A stretch of DNA of 64,000 nt from Pithys albifrons albifrons. Taxonomy: Eukaryota; Chordata; Aves; Passeriformes; Thamnophilidae. The translations under genes were made by a program, and so were the position numbers. Under the pieces are notes generated by a model that worked only from the letters and a program-made list of their open reading frames with translations, made no database searches and was not told where the DNA came from. Where the stretch lies: NCBI RefSeq assembly GCF_047495875.1, contig NC_092458.1, forward strand, positions 114,067,727 through 114,131,726. The letters run 5' to 3'. This document shows positions 36,001 to 47,935 of this stretch, piece after piece. Positions within the stretch are counted from its first letter, which is position 1, and each line of letters starts with the position of its first letter.

Positions 36001-38200
36001 TCCAAACTCTCTGCTGCACTATGGAACACTCCACAACACCTGCAGGATGAAGGAGGGTTGGAAGCACTTCAAGCCTCCAAGCCCAGAACAGGTACAAAGC
36101 CTTTCTTTCTGGGTGAACTTCTGATGTATTTTAAAGTCTGTGTGACCAACTACCCTCAAGAGCCTGCTAGGAGATGTTAAAATTAATAGCATGTGGTAGA
36201 GCTTTTGAGACAGCATGAAAAACTTCAAATGTCCTGATGATGTCCTCAACATCAGAGAGCAGAGATAAAAGCCCACACTTCTGGGTAAAGGATTTGATTT
36301 TATAGGCACTGAACGCATGACCACTTGTCCTTATATCCAACTTATTTAAAATAAAATTTATAGCTACACAGAAAGCAAAAAGCTGTGAATGTTGTAGTGA
36401 TGCAACAATTCCTCTTGTGGGGCAGGTTTTCCTCATTCTGTGCAAGGGATCAGCCATTTTAAACAGAGAACAAATAAAACAAAACTGAGCAAAAGAACTT
36501 AAGCTGTTCCACATGGGGAGCCTGCTGGAATGAACACCTGGATGCACACAAAGATGCCTTGGAAACAACAGAGAACAAATGCTCCATTACAGGAAAAGCA
36601 ATGACCACAAATGCTCAAAATGCTGTAAGATCCATCTTACTGGGTAATAAAAAACTCTTTAGAATTCTGGAAACACTCAAAATCCACTGGTATTTAAATA
36701 CAGTTATTTTTAAACCACAAAAAATTCCCAGAAAGAAAAAAAAAAGAAACCCAAACCACTTAAAAACCTCTTTCATCCCTGAGTGACCACAAACTTCATA
36801 TGGTTCAAGTTAATATTTCTTGTTACAGAAATATTAGTATCACAGGATCATATTTGATAAGCTTTTATTTATCACAGATACTTTATATCATAAACATCTT
36901 ACACAAATTTTTAAACGAAAATGCAGCTACATACAAGCAATTTTGAAAAATGCAGTTCAACCACTCTGCTCACTCTTCTCCCCTCTTCTTCAGATATGCC
37001 TGTCCTTACTGAGCTATTTTCTTTCCACTTCCTGAACAAGTAGCAACAGACTCAAAATATCTTTTGCCTGATATGCTCAGCTGATCCATTTCTGTGCATA
37101 TTCATATTTAATCAAGATCTGCCATTTGCAGTATCAGTATTAAGCACTGGCCTTTTCCTTTCTGAGCACAATTATGGATGATTAATAAGACTTACAGTTC
37201 ATTACAGATTTGTATTACGAGCTGTTTTTCCAGAGATCTGTTCTGTACATTCAGCATTATATGCAAGGCTGGTGTGGTGCTTCACAGCAAAACACTCTCA
37301 GTATTCTAACTTAGCTACTGCTTCAATGTCATCAATTATTGCAACATGTGGCATTGATGAATAATATGTTGAAATAAGAGCTAGGAGAGAAAATGGAATC
37401 CAAAGACCAGAACATCAGGAAAGGCACAAAACACCCTATAGCTGATGCTAAGGTCTTTTTAAAATCTGATATATCTGGAAGGATAAACATCACCTGGGCA
37501 ATGCATAGTTTGCATAATCAATGCTACTTTCTGATGCCACACTGAAGGAAAAAGAAAAAACCAAACCTCTAAAACCTGACAAAACCACGAGCTCAGTCTC
37601 ACCTTCCCACCTCTCCATCAAAGACCACAGATAGGTGAGAAATAACACAGCTCAGAGCACTGCCAGAAACCACTAAGTCTTTCCTGCTATCACCATGCAG
37701 AGCAGGACACAGATGGTCCTTCCCAGGAGATAACTGGAAAAAGGAAACAGAATTCTTCCTATGAAGCAGCAGTGGAGGAAGTTGTGGTGCCCCAAGATCA
37801 AACACTGGCAAAATGTGTCCCATTTGAGATCCCTCAGGCCTCTAATAGTCATGTCCCATGAAGTACCCCTGGAAGAGGACTGTGTGTAACACCAACACAG
37901 CCAGTAACACCTTTTAAATGCTAAAAATATTTCACTCAAAACAGTGTCAAGGACTGGGAGGATGAGGCACTATATGAGCCAGGGATGAAGGAACAGGAGG
38001 AGTGAAACTCTGCTCGTCTCTGAGGGCTTCCAGGCACTCAAACTTCCCTTCAGAAACCTGTCAGGAATTCAGGACAAAGCCCTGCTTATCAAACATCACT
38101 TCATATTTCTTTTACAAGCTTAGTTAGCAGCTATGCTCTTCAGGAGTCTCCAAGCTGCTGTTCCCTTGCTGTTACACTTCAGGAGAAAGGAGGGATGGAG
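36001..38200. other. Unique DNA, no gene seen
   Basis: AT-rich with a small A-rich patch near 36735-36760. No repeat family or coding signal recognised. The G-rich array starts at its right edge. Confidence 0.4.
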
Positions 38201-38486
38201 GCGGGGACGGGGGGCAGCGGGGACGGGGGGCAGCGGGGACGGGGGGCAGCGGGGACGGGGGGCAGCGGGGACGGGGGGCAGCGGGGACGGGGGGCAGCGG
38301 GGACGGGGGGCAGCGGGGACGGGGGGCAGCGGGGACGGGGGGCAGCGGGGACGGGGGGCAGCGGGGACGGGGGGCAGCGGGGACGGGGGGCAGCGGGGAC
38401 GGGGGGCAGCGGGGACGGGGGGCAGCGGGGACGGGGGGCAGCGGGGACGGGGGGCAGCGGGGACGGGGGGCAGCGGGGACGGGGCA
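38201..38486. repeat. G-rich minisatellite, 16-bp unit, 17 identical copies plus one shortened
   Basis: The unit is GCGGGGACGGGGGGCA. Seventeen copies run without a change from 38201 to 38472; the eighteenth (38473-38486) has lost two G. Each unit carries G runs of four and six, so the plus strand has over thirty G runs in 286 bp, a very strong G-quadruplex pattern. Plus-strand frames read G, A, R, S, T, Q and D only, minus-strand frames P, R, S, A, C and V; this is composition, not coding. Confidence 0.98.
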
Positions 38487-41400
38487 GGCACAGCCTGAGT
38501 CCTTCAGACACTTCCTGTTCCACTTCCAGTTACCCCTGTGCAAATCATCTCCAACACTTGGGCAGAAAAACACACACTCGACTAAACTTTGCTTTTCCTT
38601 TCCTTATTTTGAAACTTGATAACTAAAAGTATTAGCAATACCAAGGCATGGTTCAGATAAGCAGTTCAGATCCTTACAGAACTGTTTTATTACAAACCAC
38701 TTCTGAGAATGAAGGAATAAAAATAACACAGTCGTTTGTATAAAATTAATACTTCCTTTCTGGCTGGGATTACCTCCTGAGGCTTCTTCACTTAGAGAGG
38801 TGAGAAAATAGTGTCAGAGAAAACACAAACCCCACAAAGCTGTCAGTAAAATTTCAAGTAGAAGGTACCCAGCTGCAATCCCAAATACTTCTTCATTAAT
38901 CACATCTATTTATTTCAAGCCTTGCTTTAGAATTGCTCCATTTATTTTTAAATGCAGCAATGAAAAAAGAATTATTGTGGGATTTTTAATAATTCCTTTT
39001 ACATAATTGCTTTCTTAAAAGAACTACATACAATAATCCAGATGAAATGCACTAAGTCCAGACCACAGGAATATTCAGTCAGAATCCATCACCACTGGCA
39101 AAAGAAAAAAGTGGCATATTAGGAGCAAAGACAGGTACAGTCACCATATAGGGCATGAAATCTTCAGTTCAAGCTGTTGGGAAAATCTGGCATTGTTAAT
39201 TTGGCCAGCACTGGCTCTGCAATGTAATAAATTTTGGATTTAGTTGAGTACTAGTGCAGCAACCCAAATGGATTTCTGCTGGGAAATCTGTCAAATTCAC
39301 ACATTCTGGCAGTAGCTGGAATTTGTTAACAAAACACTTTTTCCATTCCAGCTTTTAGCTAAGTAGGAACTTTACAAGTTAATTATAGAATGGAGATAAG
39401 GCACTGCAAATGTGTAAAATTTCAGCTCTTCCATTGTTCTGTTCCATCCCCTGATGGGGGCACAAGGAATTCTCTAAGTGATGATACAACTTTTTGACTG
39501 AAGTCTCAATAGCTGAAATGTGTTACTCTGGAGCTGCTCTAATTTTGGGCTCCTCTGCAGGCTAATTTAGAGCTCCAAGTGACACCAGCTTTTATTTATT
39601 CTTTTGTTCTCTCTCACTGCACAAACCTACCATGTCATAGCAAGTAAAAGCTACAGAAGATTTAATAAGGTGGAAGCACTTAACTTGAAGGAGTGAGATG
39701 AATTGCTAAAGAATTTCAGCTGAAGCCACTGCACCCAAATCCCAGGCAGTTTGTGCTCACATTAGTGCTTTGTAACAGGCCTGAATTAACCTGGAATATG
39801 GATCTGAGTCTCTTGCAATGCCAGGAATCCAACTCCAACCAGCAGCTTGGATGGTACAGTTTTGCTCAACTCTGTCACAGCCCTCCTCTCTCTAACACAG
39901 ATAAAAGTTCTACACAATTATTACTTTCATTTTCTACTGCCTCAATTAGTTTTCAGTATCTTGAGCAGATTCTCACCATACACAACTTCCAACCTCAGTA
40001 AAATCAAATTGCTCTGCTCCAGCCTTGCCATCATTCCAAGCCACTTTTACACTAAAGTTTTCTTTCCACTTCCCTGGGGCCAGATCCTGCTCTCAGTGCA
40101 ATGGCAGCACAAGATCTGTCACCAGGCTGGCAGATCTTTCTTCTGTGGGTGCTTTTTCCTTGCTTCTTTTCCAAGAGCAGGATGATATGACTGATTTTAG
40201 TTGTCATTCTCCTTGCAGCACTTCATGACATTCTTTTATTTTTTGCACTTGCATTTCTTCTCTCCAAGGCCTACATAAAGTTTAGGCAGTGTTTTGTTGA
40301 CTTTCTTCCCCCAAGAAATGTGGAAAATATTGGTTCATCCTTTCTCCCATCTCTGTCTCTTAACTGTTCTTTGTAGCAATTTTCTACTGCCTTTTTTTTT
40401 CTTCTGAAGACAGTGCATCAAAAGGGAAAATATGGAGAAGGGAAAACAGCTGTTTGCCTTCTTACACCTCTGTTTTTTCCCAACTGACATGATGTCCTCT
40501 AGGATCATTCTTTTCAACAAAACTAAGAAATAGTGGCAGTGGTTTTCTAGTTTAAGCTCTGACTAGATGCATGTAAACCTTAAAAATATTATCAGATATA
40601 TCATGTACTTCTTACTCTAACAAGGCAAACCTTTCCCCAGAATTAAATACCACAAAAAGCATCCATGGAGCCACCATGGTTTTCCTACAAACCAAACCCT
40701 TTGGATTCACAGGATTACATCAATATTTTCCACTTTGCCTGTGCCTGGGACACCACCATGTTGGAGCATTTTATTAGAGAAGAGTTCACCATTATCAGAG
40801 TGACATCTTCAAATGACCTCCACTTATTTATTTATTTATTAAGAAGGTATTTTGAATAGGTTTAGTTACACAGCCACTAAGGAAAGTTTCTGTAATTACT
40901 GAGACACACCAGCCCGAGTGCAGAACTGCTGGGGATCTTTCTCATTTTATAAGTCAAAAAGAAACCCAGGGGACTGAGTCTGAACTCTGTTCTCCTGTTT
41001 AACTGAGCCAGAAGTCACCTTTGAAAAGCAGATTGTTTTATTGTTGTTGACCAGAAGGTTTGTTCACAACTGTCTATACAAATGCCTGTCCAGGGTTTAG
41101 TTCCTTAGACACTGGACACATTTACTGCACTGTAATAATTTTCTTGCATGCTTTTTGTCATTCCCATCATTCCTGTTACCATCCCAAGGACACAGGTAGG
41201 AAAAACAACTACACCTACAAGTCCATTCACACTAACAAAGTAGTTAATATGAAACATTTTAACATATTTTCTATCTTGTTCTGCATATCCTAATAATAAA
41301 AAATGAATTCTCACTATTCACAGTCAAAAATGTTTGTTTGCTGCCTAGAAAAAGTAGCAAGCAAGTACCCTCACATTTTGCCATCCCCTGAGCTTCCCAC

Positions 41401-41650
41401 AGCAAGGCAATGCTTGATGCACCCAGTTGAGAAAACAATACACACTCTGCTCACAGTCAGAATGTGATCAGCAATACTGACTAGTGGAACTCCTGCCATT
41501 TGTTTCCGTAGGAATCACTTCCCTTTTGCTCCTGCAATAAATGAGCTTTCTGGGAGGAGAACTGAGAGGCCAAAATAGAGCATCCAATCCCAAATCTCTT
41601 ACAGTTCTCCCTGCTGGAAAGTTTTCAGCATTGTGTCCAGTGCAGGATCA
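38487..41650. other. Unique AT-rich DNA, no gene seen
   Basis: About 3.2 kb without a recognised repeat family. Short TTTA run near 40826-40840. Open frames near 39753-40185 are not recognisable. Confidence 0.45.
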
Positions 41651-41933
41651 AATCACAGAATCATAGAATGCCTTGGGTTGGAAAAGACCTCCGAGATCAT
41701 CAAGTCCAACCCTTGGGCCAACTCCAGTCCCTTTACCAGATCATGGCACTCAGTGCCACGGCCAAGCTCAGTTGAAAAACCTCCAGGGATGGGGAGTCCA
41801 CCCCCTCTCTGGGCAGCCCATTCCAATGCCTGAGCACTCTCTCTGCAAAGAATTGCCTTCTGCTCTCCAACTTCAATTTCCCCTGGCAGAGCTTGAGCCC
41901 ATCATGCCCCCTTGTCCTATTGCTGAGTGCCTG
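41651..41933 (-). mobile_element. CR1 LINE, 3' end only, about 280 bp
   Basis: Tail at 41651, 5' truncation at GCTGAGTGCCTG. It has the GCC-type motif (AAGAATTGCCTTCTGC) and the AATGCCTTGGGTTGG variant shared with the copy at 17.0 kb. The ORF2 C-terminus is open to the stop at 41733. Confidence 0.95.
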
Positions 41934-44900
41934 CATTGAACAAACCTGGCCTGTCTCTGCCTTTGGAAGCTGATGGGGTGAGTCCTACCAGCACATCAGG
42001 CCACTTACAGAGACATTTCTACACCATGATTAAAATAAAAATTAAAAAAAAAAATCAGTTACTTCACACAGTCAATCCAACCACACCTGGAGCACATTGA
42101 GCTTTGCATTTCCCAGCCTTTTCCTCTTTATAAAGGATGGCTCTCAGTGCTTTTCTGTCCCTGGCAAACCAGTCTCCAGAGGAGCTGTTGGCTCAGCCAT
42201 CAGGGTTACCTCTCAACTCCTTCTAGCAGAGGGAGCCTGGCCTCTTTTAGCCATTTCAGAAAGCAGCAGACCTTGTGCTATTTTTCAACCCACTGCAGGC
42301 TCCTAATCTGGGTTACTGTGACCCCAAACCCCACAGACCACGTGAATCACAATTGTTGCTTTAAAAACATTACTTTCCCCCCCCCCTTACAAAAATTGCT
42401 AAAAATTTATAATAAAGACAACCCAATTTACTGAATGGATATGACAGCTTAGATCTGACTTACTTGAGGAAGAAAATCTCTCATCACCTTAGAACAGTAG
42501 CATTTAATTCTTAAAAGCATGGAGGGCAAACAAAACAGGTGAAGGTTTATTTAATTTAATCCAATCCAACGGTTATTCCTCACTGAACTTCTTAACTTAG
42601 TTAACTAAAATGTTGAATTGTGAAGATTAAAAGGTCTTTAAAACAACACCCTCCAAAGGCTTATTTTACCTGGGGGGAGCTCTCTAGTAGAGAGGAAATC
42701 ACAGAAATCTCAGTGTATCTTCCTGTGCCTGCACAGCCTGGCTCACAAAATAGCTGGAGCCTTATCAAAGAATTTTCTACCCAATTCCTTTACACAGTTT
42801 AATTTTAGCCTTTCCCCCACTTTTAAACAGGAATTATTTATTGCACCTAAAAGTGTGATAATTTGAATAATTTTCCAGAACTGTGTGTATCCCTAAGTTC
42901 AGAAATTACATTATTTATTGAGTTTCTTACTCTTAAGAGCACCAAATGCTGCAGGGCTGAGCGAAGCAGAACTTGATGTTACTGAGGGAACTATGAAAAG
43001 ATTCCCTTCACATTCCCAAAGGAGAAAAGAGCCTGAAATTAATGATTCCTTGGGAAAACTTCTGGGGCTGGGAGGTGTGAAGCAGGGAGGTCACTGCCTG
43101 GAATTACCAGGAAATAAATGGATGAAAACAGGCACAAGGTGAGAACCAGCGACCACCACAGTGTTCAGGAGGATGTTGGAGTTGTTGAGAGCAGAACCCC
43201 CGGTAAGATCTCCCTCAGTGTGGTCCTTGAGCCAAAAATGCAATTATCTGCACTTGCTGCCATCACAATCCAAGGATATCCAACTGGAATTGAGGAGCCC
43301 CCCAGGAATTTGCAGTGGCATCACATTCCTGGAAGGCCACGTATCTTCCCACAACCAAATGACCCAGTCAGAAATCATTCTATGAACAAGACACTTGAGC
43401 TTGTGGGTATTAATTGATGGAAACCATCACCTTCAAATGCATTAGCTGTTTCTAAAAGCATCATCTGTACATCTGCTGCAAAACTGGTGATGTGTCGACA
43501 AGGTCTTCTGCATTAACTGTAGTCTGGAATTTCTGGCAAAATGAGGAAGGAAAAGCTTCTCAGTCCAGCTGCATTTTTCTTTTTTGAAGTGTTTATAAAA
43601 GCTGGTATTTATTCTTTGGAAGTTGGAGAAAATAAAAAAAATTGCACTCAAACTAAGTTTGGTTCCACTGTACAAATAACAGTTTCTATTCTTCTTTTAC
43701 TGCTACTTCTGAGCAAGTCCCAGAAGGAAATTCCTGCAGTAAATTGAGAGAGATGAATTTAACAAGAGTGTCAGAGAACAGCCCATCCCGCTGTCTCACC
43801 CAGCTTTGGGGCAGGGGCGAATTCCAGGGGCTGCCTCAAGCAGTTCTTCAGGCAAATGGAAGTTTTGTGAGCTACAAACCTGCTTACTCATTTTGGTATT
43901 TTGAAATCTCATCAGAGAGATGATACTTCTCCAATCCTAATTGGCCTCAGAGTAGATGAGTTGGGTAAGATATGAAAAGACTCTCTATGATTGCAACACG
44001 TAGCCAGCATTATTTCCATTTTTTTGTTTGCTTTTTTAATTATTATAGAGCTACAGGAAGGGAATTAACATAACTAGTTCCTGTGAAATAATTAGGTATA
44101 AAAGTGTCTAATGGATAAAAATTATACACAACCCACAACATCATGAGACACTTTTATACCTTTCCCACTGTTGGAAAGTAATAAGGTTTTAAAACCTGTT
44201 CCCCACAAGGCTTGTAATGCTGTTAGTCTTAGGGAATGTAAAAATTAAACAAAAGACATAATAAAAATTGATGTTCTCTCCTGCTGTAATTTTAAAATAA
44301 AACTTGGAACCGAAGAAAAGTGGTGAATAATCAATGCAATCTTAATGGTAATTTTTCTATATCTAAGGCAGCAGGTTTCTACTCAAGTGTTCACTGAAGC
44401 ATCTTCTAACAAGGTTTTGATAAAAACATACTCTCATTTTTCTATCCACTCTCCAAAAATATGCTGGGTAATTAACACTCTCAGAGCACTGAAGGTTCAG
44501 ACACACATTTCAGGCTTTCTGAAAGGAAACTCTCAGTTTTGAGGCAAAGGGTTTGATGCTCTCAACACAATGAAAGAAAGTCTTTTAGTTGATTAAGTTC
44601 ACAGAAATTCAGTAAATATTAAGCAACATTGTCAAAATCATCCTTCCTTTAATTTAAAGAGAGCAATATTAACAGCCAGAAGAAAACCAAATGAGCGAAA
44701 ATAATGATAAAAAATAAATTGCTGCATGTATCATACAAGTTGAGATCAATAAAGCCTCTGGAATACATCTGATAAAACCCCACTGATGTAAAAGTTTGGT
44801 TCCAGTATCAAATACTTCAAGCCTAGGACAGGGATAATGACTATCCCATGAAGTGCAAATCTTTCAAATTGCTCTCTGGTTGTATGAAAATTTCTTCTCA

Positions 44901-45470
44901 AGAACACAGCAATGAATGTGTGAGAGCACACACAAAAGTGCATCTTTATATATGTGTAAATATAGACACAGACATATATAGACACACACTTAAATACATT
45001 CTCAATTATTCTTAATTATAAAGAACCATTTCACCCACCCTTAGAAAGTTTGTTTTGAAAATAAGTAATGAAATCATCACAAATGAAAAACCTTTATATA
45101 TTACATTATGCATATACTTAGCCCATGGTTGTCTCAGCAATTCTTTAAAGTTCATGAATTCAGGTCATTCCATAGCCCTAAACACACAATGCTGGTTGTT
45201 GGTACAGATCCTTTCCCAAAAAATACACGGAGAAGAGGAAATTGGGGACAAAATGGAGATTTCCTGTGTTAGGGGGGAGGTTCAGCACACTGGGGATCAG
45301 TACAAGACACCACAACTGCAAAGTTTTTCTAGTCCTTTTTTTTTAGGCATTATGGTAACTAAATACTCTCTCTGAGCAGTTTTGATTGCTTTAATAACAG
45401 CATTTTTTCATTTCTCCATTAAATTACTAGTCTATGCTTTTATCCTTCTTTTTAATATATTTTTAGTGTT
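41934..45470. other. Unique DNA, no gene seen
   Basis: A C10-type run lies near 42378-42387. Frames at 42918-43417 are open in plus but not recognisable. TA/CA-rich words lie near 44940-44990. No repeat family identified. Confidence 0.4.
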
Positions 45471-45685
45471 TATTTTCTAATGCCTTTCTCGAGCACATTT
45501 TCTAATGCCTTTCTCGAGCACATTTTCTAATGCCTTTCTCGAGCACATTTTCTAATGCCTTTCTCGAGCACATTTTCTAATGCCTTTCTTGAGCACATTT
45601 TCTAATGCCTTTCTCGAGCACATTTTCTAATTCCTTTCTCGAGCACATTTTCTAATTCCTTTCTCGAGCACATTTTCTAATTACT
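45471..45685. repeat. Minisatellite, 25-bp unit, 8 full copies plus a partial
   Basis: Units begin CATTTTCTAATGCC and end TTTCTCGAGCA, starting at 45471 and every 25 bp to 45646, with a decayed ninth from 45671. Unit 5 has CTTGAG for CTCGAG. Units 7 and 8 have AATTCC for AATGCC. Each normal unit therefore carries one CTCGAG palindrome at exact 25-bp spacing. No spacer variation exists, so it is not a CRISPR array. Confidence 0.97.
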
Positions 45686-47215
45686 TCCTAACAACTAATT
45701 AATTTACATAGGAGCACTACAAAACTCAAAAAGAATAATTCTGAGGCATCAGCAGCACTGCCAAAGAGTAAGCACAGCACAAGAACTCGGTGAGCTGGGG
45801 CTCTCAGCTGCTCTCTGTAGTCAAGGGGATCCTAAACCACTTAAGGACATTAATAAATACAGCACTTAATTTCTAATCCTCTAATTGGTCTGTATCACAG
45901 CGATTTTGGAACAGAAGTAGGGGCAGGAACTAAACCAACAGACACCAATATCCCTTTTGCTGCTGAAAACACAAGGCAGAGCCTCAGTCAACGACACTAA
46001 AACTTCATTTTGTGTTTCTTCATAAAATACTGGCAATTTAGGAACACAGACCATGCCAGCTGATAAAATTTTATCAAGGAAAGCTGCTTAATGATTGAAA
46101 TATTAGTACAATATACAAGACTAGTTCAAGGGTTTTCAGGGAAGGTGAACAAGGTGAGGTCATCACCTGAATGATAGAAATACATCATCTTAGCTCTGTA
46201 TGAAGTAGAATTAAAAGAGAATCCAAACACATCTTAAATCTGAGTGTGTCTGGTTAAGCACAAGTTTTCTTCGTTGTTTCCTCTATTTTAACTCTCACCA
46301 TTTCTTGTTCAGCCTAACAGGACACAGTCAGCAATGCTGGAAAGTTAACACCAGTGCAAACCAACACATTTACAAGATGTTCAGCAGCAGTTGATTCAGT
46401 TACACATTCTTGTTTCTCATGGTAAAGAATTACCTCACTCTTCGAGTATTAGGGGAAAAAATATGACATTGCCACTGCAGGATCTGACAAATACAATGAG
46501 GATTAAATTATTCTCACTCCAGAGACAGCCCAGCAGAAAAAACTGTGTGTGTCTGGATTGCTACAAATTGGTTAATATCAATTAGAATCGATCAGGGATA
46601 ATGTAATTCTGAAAATTAGCAGAGAAGCAAAGTGCAGTAGGTACAAGGTTCCAATACCCAGAATACTTTGTCTCCCCCATCTGATCCCAGGAATTTAAAC
46701 TAAGCACCTCATTAGTTCAGTCTTTGATTTCCCTCCACTGACTGTTTTATGTCAAACTATGGCCCAATCAGGATGTTCCACATGATGCTTCAATTAATGA
46801 ATGCAGAGACAACTATTTTTCAAAGTGTTACTCAAATTAAGGTTCAAATGAGTTAAAGATTTTGTGCTCAGCTTGACACATTAGTGCCATTCCAGCTGGT
46901 GCTTCCCAGCCTGATCCGTTCATCAGGCATTTGATGGGGGCAACTTAAGGATGTCACTGCTTTGGTTTTCTGCTTTGTTTTGGATCTCAAGTACTTGTTT
47001 ACAAGACAATATTACAAAAAAACTCAACAAGGACAACTAAATAAGTATATAGGTTTATAGTAACATCAAACATTATTTTATATTCATGGTTAGTAAGACT
47101 TGGCAATCAAACCATGTGACATATTTAAGTGATGAATGGAAGTTCAATCTTACTCTTATTTTCATGCATAGAAGGAAGGAAAAACAATGAGAGGAAAAAG
47201 TTTAGGGAAAAATTA
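45686..47215. other. Unique AT-rich DNA, no feature seen
   Basis: No repeat family or coding signal recognised. Confidence 0.45.
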
Positions 47216-47935
47216 GATAAATCAGAGAAAAAAAACCCAGAGGAAAAAAAAAAACCAACAGAGGGGAAAAAAAAAACCAGCAGAGGGGAAAAAAAAAACC
47301 AGCAGAGGGGAAAAAAAAAACCAGCAGAGGGGAAAAAAAAAACCAGCAGAGGGAAAAAAAAACCACAGAGGAGAAAAAAAAACCAGAGGAGAAAAAAAGG
47401 AGAGGAAAAAAAGAGAGGAAAAAAAGAGAGGAAAAAAAGAGAGGAAAAAAAGAGAGGAAAAAAAGAGAGGAAAAAAAGAGAGGAAAAAAAGAGAGGAAAA
47501 AAAGAGAGGAAAAAAAGAGAGGAAAAAAAGAGAGGAAAAAAAGAGAGGAAAAAAAGAGAGGAAAAAAAGAGAGGAAAAAAAGAGAGGAAAAAAAGAGAGG
47601 AAAAAAAGAGAGGAAAAAAGAGAGGAAAAAAGAGAGAAAAAAGAGAGAAAAAAAGAGAGAAAAAAGAGAGAAAAAAGAGAGAAAAAAGAGAGAAAAAAGA
47701 GAGAAAAAAAAGAGAGAAAAAAGAGAGAAAAAAGAGAGAAAAAAGAGAGAAAAAAAAGAGAGAAAAAAAAGAGAGAAAAAAAAGAGAGAAAAAAAAAGAG
47801 AGAAAAAAAAAGAGAGAAAAAAAAGAGAGAAAAAAAAGAGAGAAAAAAAAAGAGAGAAAAAAAAAGAGAGAAAAAAAAAGAGAGAAAAAAAAAGAGAGAA
47901 AAAAAGAAAAAAAAATAGAGAGCTAAGGCCAGAGA
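47216..47935. repeat. Homopurine (G+A) satellite, unit changing from 22 to 13 to about 11-16 bp
   Basis: The left part (to about 47395) repeats GGGGAAAAAAAAAACCAGCA with a 22-bp period. The middle (about 47396-47610) is a near-perfect 13-bp array of GGAAAAAAAGAGA. The right part is GAGAGA plus A runs of 5 to 9. From 47385 to 47915 the plus strand has only A and G, 531 bp without a pyrimidine. The 265-aa plus frame (K, E and R) and 293-aa minus frame (F, L and S) are by-products of this composition. Confidence 0.97.

Noticed and set aside
38120..38626. Gly/Arg-rich and Pro-rich frames
   Set aside because: They come from the 16-bp G-rich array and are open in several frames on both strands.
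45471..45685. CRISPR-like regular repeats
   Set aside because: Units are strictly contiguous with no unique spacers, and the sequence is vertebrate. The arrays at 27.3 and 28.9 kb are rejected for the same reason.
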